A stretch of DNA of 64,000 nucleotides, from NCBI GenBank assembly GCA_036802685.1, contig DAIRVS010000006.1:1-64000 (forward strand). The letters run 5' to 3'. A model generated the notes under the pieces. That model searched no databases. It was not told the origin of the DNA and saw nothing but the letters and a program-made list of their open reading frames with translations. The number at the start of each line of letters is the position of its first letter. Position 1 is the stretch's first letter. Below are positions 63,124 through 64,000 of the stretch, piece after piece. A program made the translations under genes and the position numbers. This DNA is from HGW-17 sp938004375. Lineage in GTDB: Bacteria > Myxococcota_A > Polyangia > HGW-17.

Positions 63124-64000
63124 TTGATTCCCTCCATCCACGACGAGCGGCTTCGAATAGTGGCAATTTCGGGTCGCCCGATCGATTCCCTCGGTGGCGC
63201 CGAACGATCACTGGCTCGGTTATGTAAGGCCTTGTCGGCTCATCACGATTTGCAGTTGTTGGCGCCAACAACAGATGGTGCCACGATAACAAATGATGGT
63301 AGGGAAGATTTCTATTTATACAATGATGTCATGAAAAAACTCGAGTCAGTTGGCGCAGTTGATATCATATACCTTGGCAGCCACTTCATGCTGAAAACTC
63401 CGACTGCGTTTTCAAGAATGAAAACTCTATTTCCAACAGCCAAGCTTGTCCTGAAGGAGACCACAGCTGGCAAACTGATTCGTGTGCTCGCACGTCTGGA
63501 GAAGCAGGAAGCAAGCCAGATTTTGCGAGACCTGGACGCCATTGTCTGCACCTCGTATAGAATTTGGCATGACTATCAATATCTTTCAGGATTCAATGGC
63601 CAATTGGAACTGATTCCCAATGGTGTCGACACCCGGCTTTTCGCGCCTGTGACGGAGGAAACGCAGACAAGGATCCGCCGCCGTCTGGGTTTGGACACTT
63701 CTCGACCACTCGTCATCTTTTCCGGCCGATTCGCGGAAAAGAAAAATCTCGATGTGATTTATGGCGCCTGGCTGGACATGGAGAGACATTTTGGAGATTG
63801 GGCCCAATTGGTGCTGGTCGGCAAGATCCACAAACACTACGATGCGGGTATTGTGCGCCTGATGCGTGAAGACCTGCGTAACGTGAAGTTTATTGGGCCG
63901 TTCTCGAGGGACGAAGACTTGGCATCCTGTTACCAGGCCGCCGACTTTTTTTTGGCGCCCACTTCCAGGGAAGGTCTTTCCAATGCATTTCTGGAAGCAT
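63124..64000 (+). CDS. GT4-type glycosyltransferase, truncated by window end
   Basis: An open frame runs off the window without a stop, about 290 aa visible. The TTG at 63124 has GGAG 8 nt ahead; a GTG at 63100 overlapping the previous stop (GTGA) is the alternative. Motifs of the GT-B/GT4 family are DSLGGAERSLARLCKALS, LIPNGVDTRLF, IFSGRFAEKKNLD and the nucleotide-sugar site APTSREGLSNAFLEA. It probably transfers a sugar in exopolysaccharide or O-antigen synthesis. The C-terminus is missing. Confidence 0.85.
   Translation, partial: MIPSIHDERLRIVAISGRPIDSLGGAERSLARLCKALSAHHDLQLLAPTTDGATITNDGREDFYLYNDVMKKLESVGAVDIIYLGSHFMLKTPTAFSRMKTLFPTAKLVLKETTAGKLIRVLARLEKQEASQILRDLDAIVCTSYRIWHDYQYLSGFNGQLELIPNGVDTRLFAPVTEETQTRIRRRLGLDTSRPLVIFSGRFAEKKNLDVIYGAWLDMERHFGDWAQLVLVGKIHKHYDAGIVRLMREDLRNVKFIGPFSRDEDLASCYQAADFFLAPTSREGLSNAFLEA

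Overview
The window is GC-rich, gene-dense chromosomal DNA that looks like an uncultured relative of the Myxococcota (former Deltaproteobacteria). The evidence is an mglB-mglA pair with the Thr78-type MglA switch region, a secreted protease with a MYXO-CTERM-like tail, Cys-rich 'CGNGIVETGEACDGDDF' repeat lipoproteins of the DUF4215/myxo-disulfide type, and a Hanks-type Ser/Thr kinase. Several housekeeping genes are intact: smpB, pyrophosphate-type pfk, prfC, argF, gyrB, ligA and comEC. No rRNA, tRNA or CRISPR was seen.

Layout. 1-3.7 kb (minus strand): a lipoprotein, then pfk, smpB and an RsbRD-like gene. 3.7-7.8 kb: an AT-rich island with a secreted HEXXH metalloprotease and a frameshifted gene, flanked by two broken Memo-like genes that share a 118-bp direct repeat. 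8-10.8 kb: a solute-binding-domain histidine kinase and a CDF metal exporter, flanked by AAATCG hexamer arrays. 10.9-12 kb: mglBA. 12.3-16.5 kb: a HEAT protein, a propeller/HEAT lipoprotein and a double cyclic-nucleotide-domain protein. 16.5-19.4 kb: prfC and argF. 19.6-22.4 kb: a GntR(YtrA)-controlled ABC operon with a visible operator. 22.4-25.4 kb: a Ser/Thr kinase and its TPR-like neighbour. 25.8-29.1 kb: two Cys-rich lipoproteins sharing a 323-bp near-identical segment. 29.4-43.7 kb: gyrB, a DUF4105 protein, an S41 protease, a zinc-ribbon membrane protein, ligA, a methyltransferase, an unknown secreted protein and comEC. 43.8-48.8 kb: small lipoproteins, an FKBP and a trypsin-like protease. 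48.9-54.6 kb: a six-gene, translationally coupled operon. 54.8-56.9 kb: nhaC and an outer-membrane protein. 57-64 kb: two large unknown proteins of lower GC and a truncated glycosyltransferase.

The most interesting system is the operon at 48880-54621. It encodes two 2-hydroxyacyl-CoA dehydratase/benzoyl-CoA reductase-like subunits, two different ASKHA activator ATPases with the paired cysteines that hold a bridging [4Fe-4S] cluster, a small protein resembling part of the CODH/acetyl-CoA synthase beta subunit with a four-Cys tail, and a CooC-like ATPase with the metal-binding C-x-C. This combines ATP-driven low-potential electron transfer with CODH-type metal-cluster maturation. The substrate cannot be read from the sequence.

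A family of intergenic palindromes with GTAG...CTAC arms, often enclosing CGACC/GGTCG, recurs at gene ends across the window. Several operons show 4-bp stop/start overlaps.
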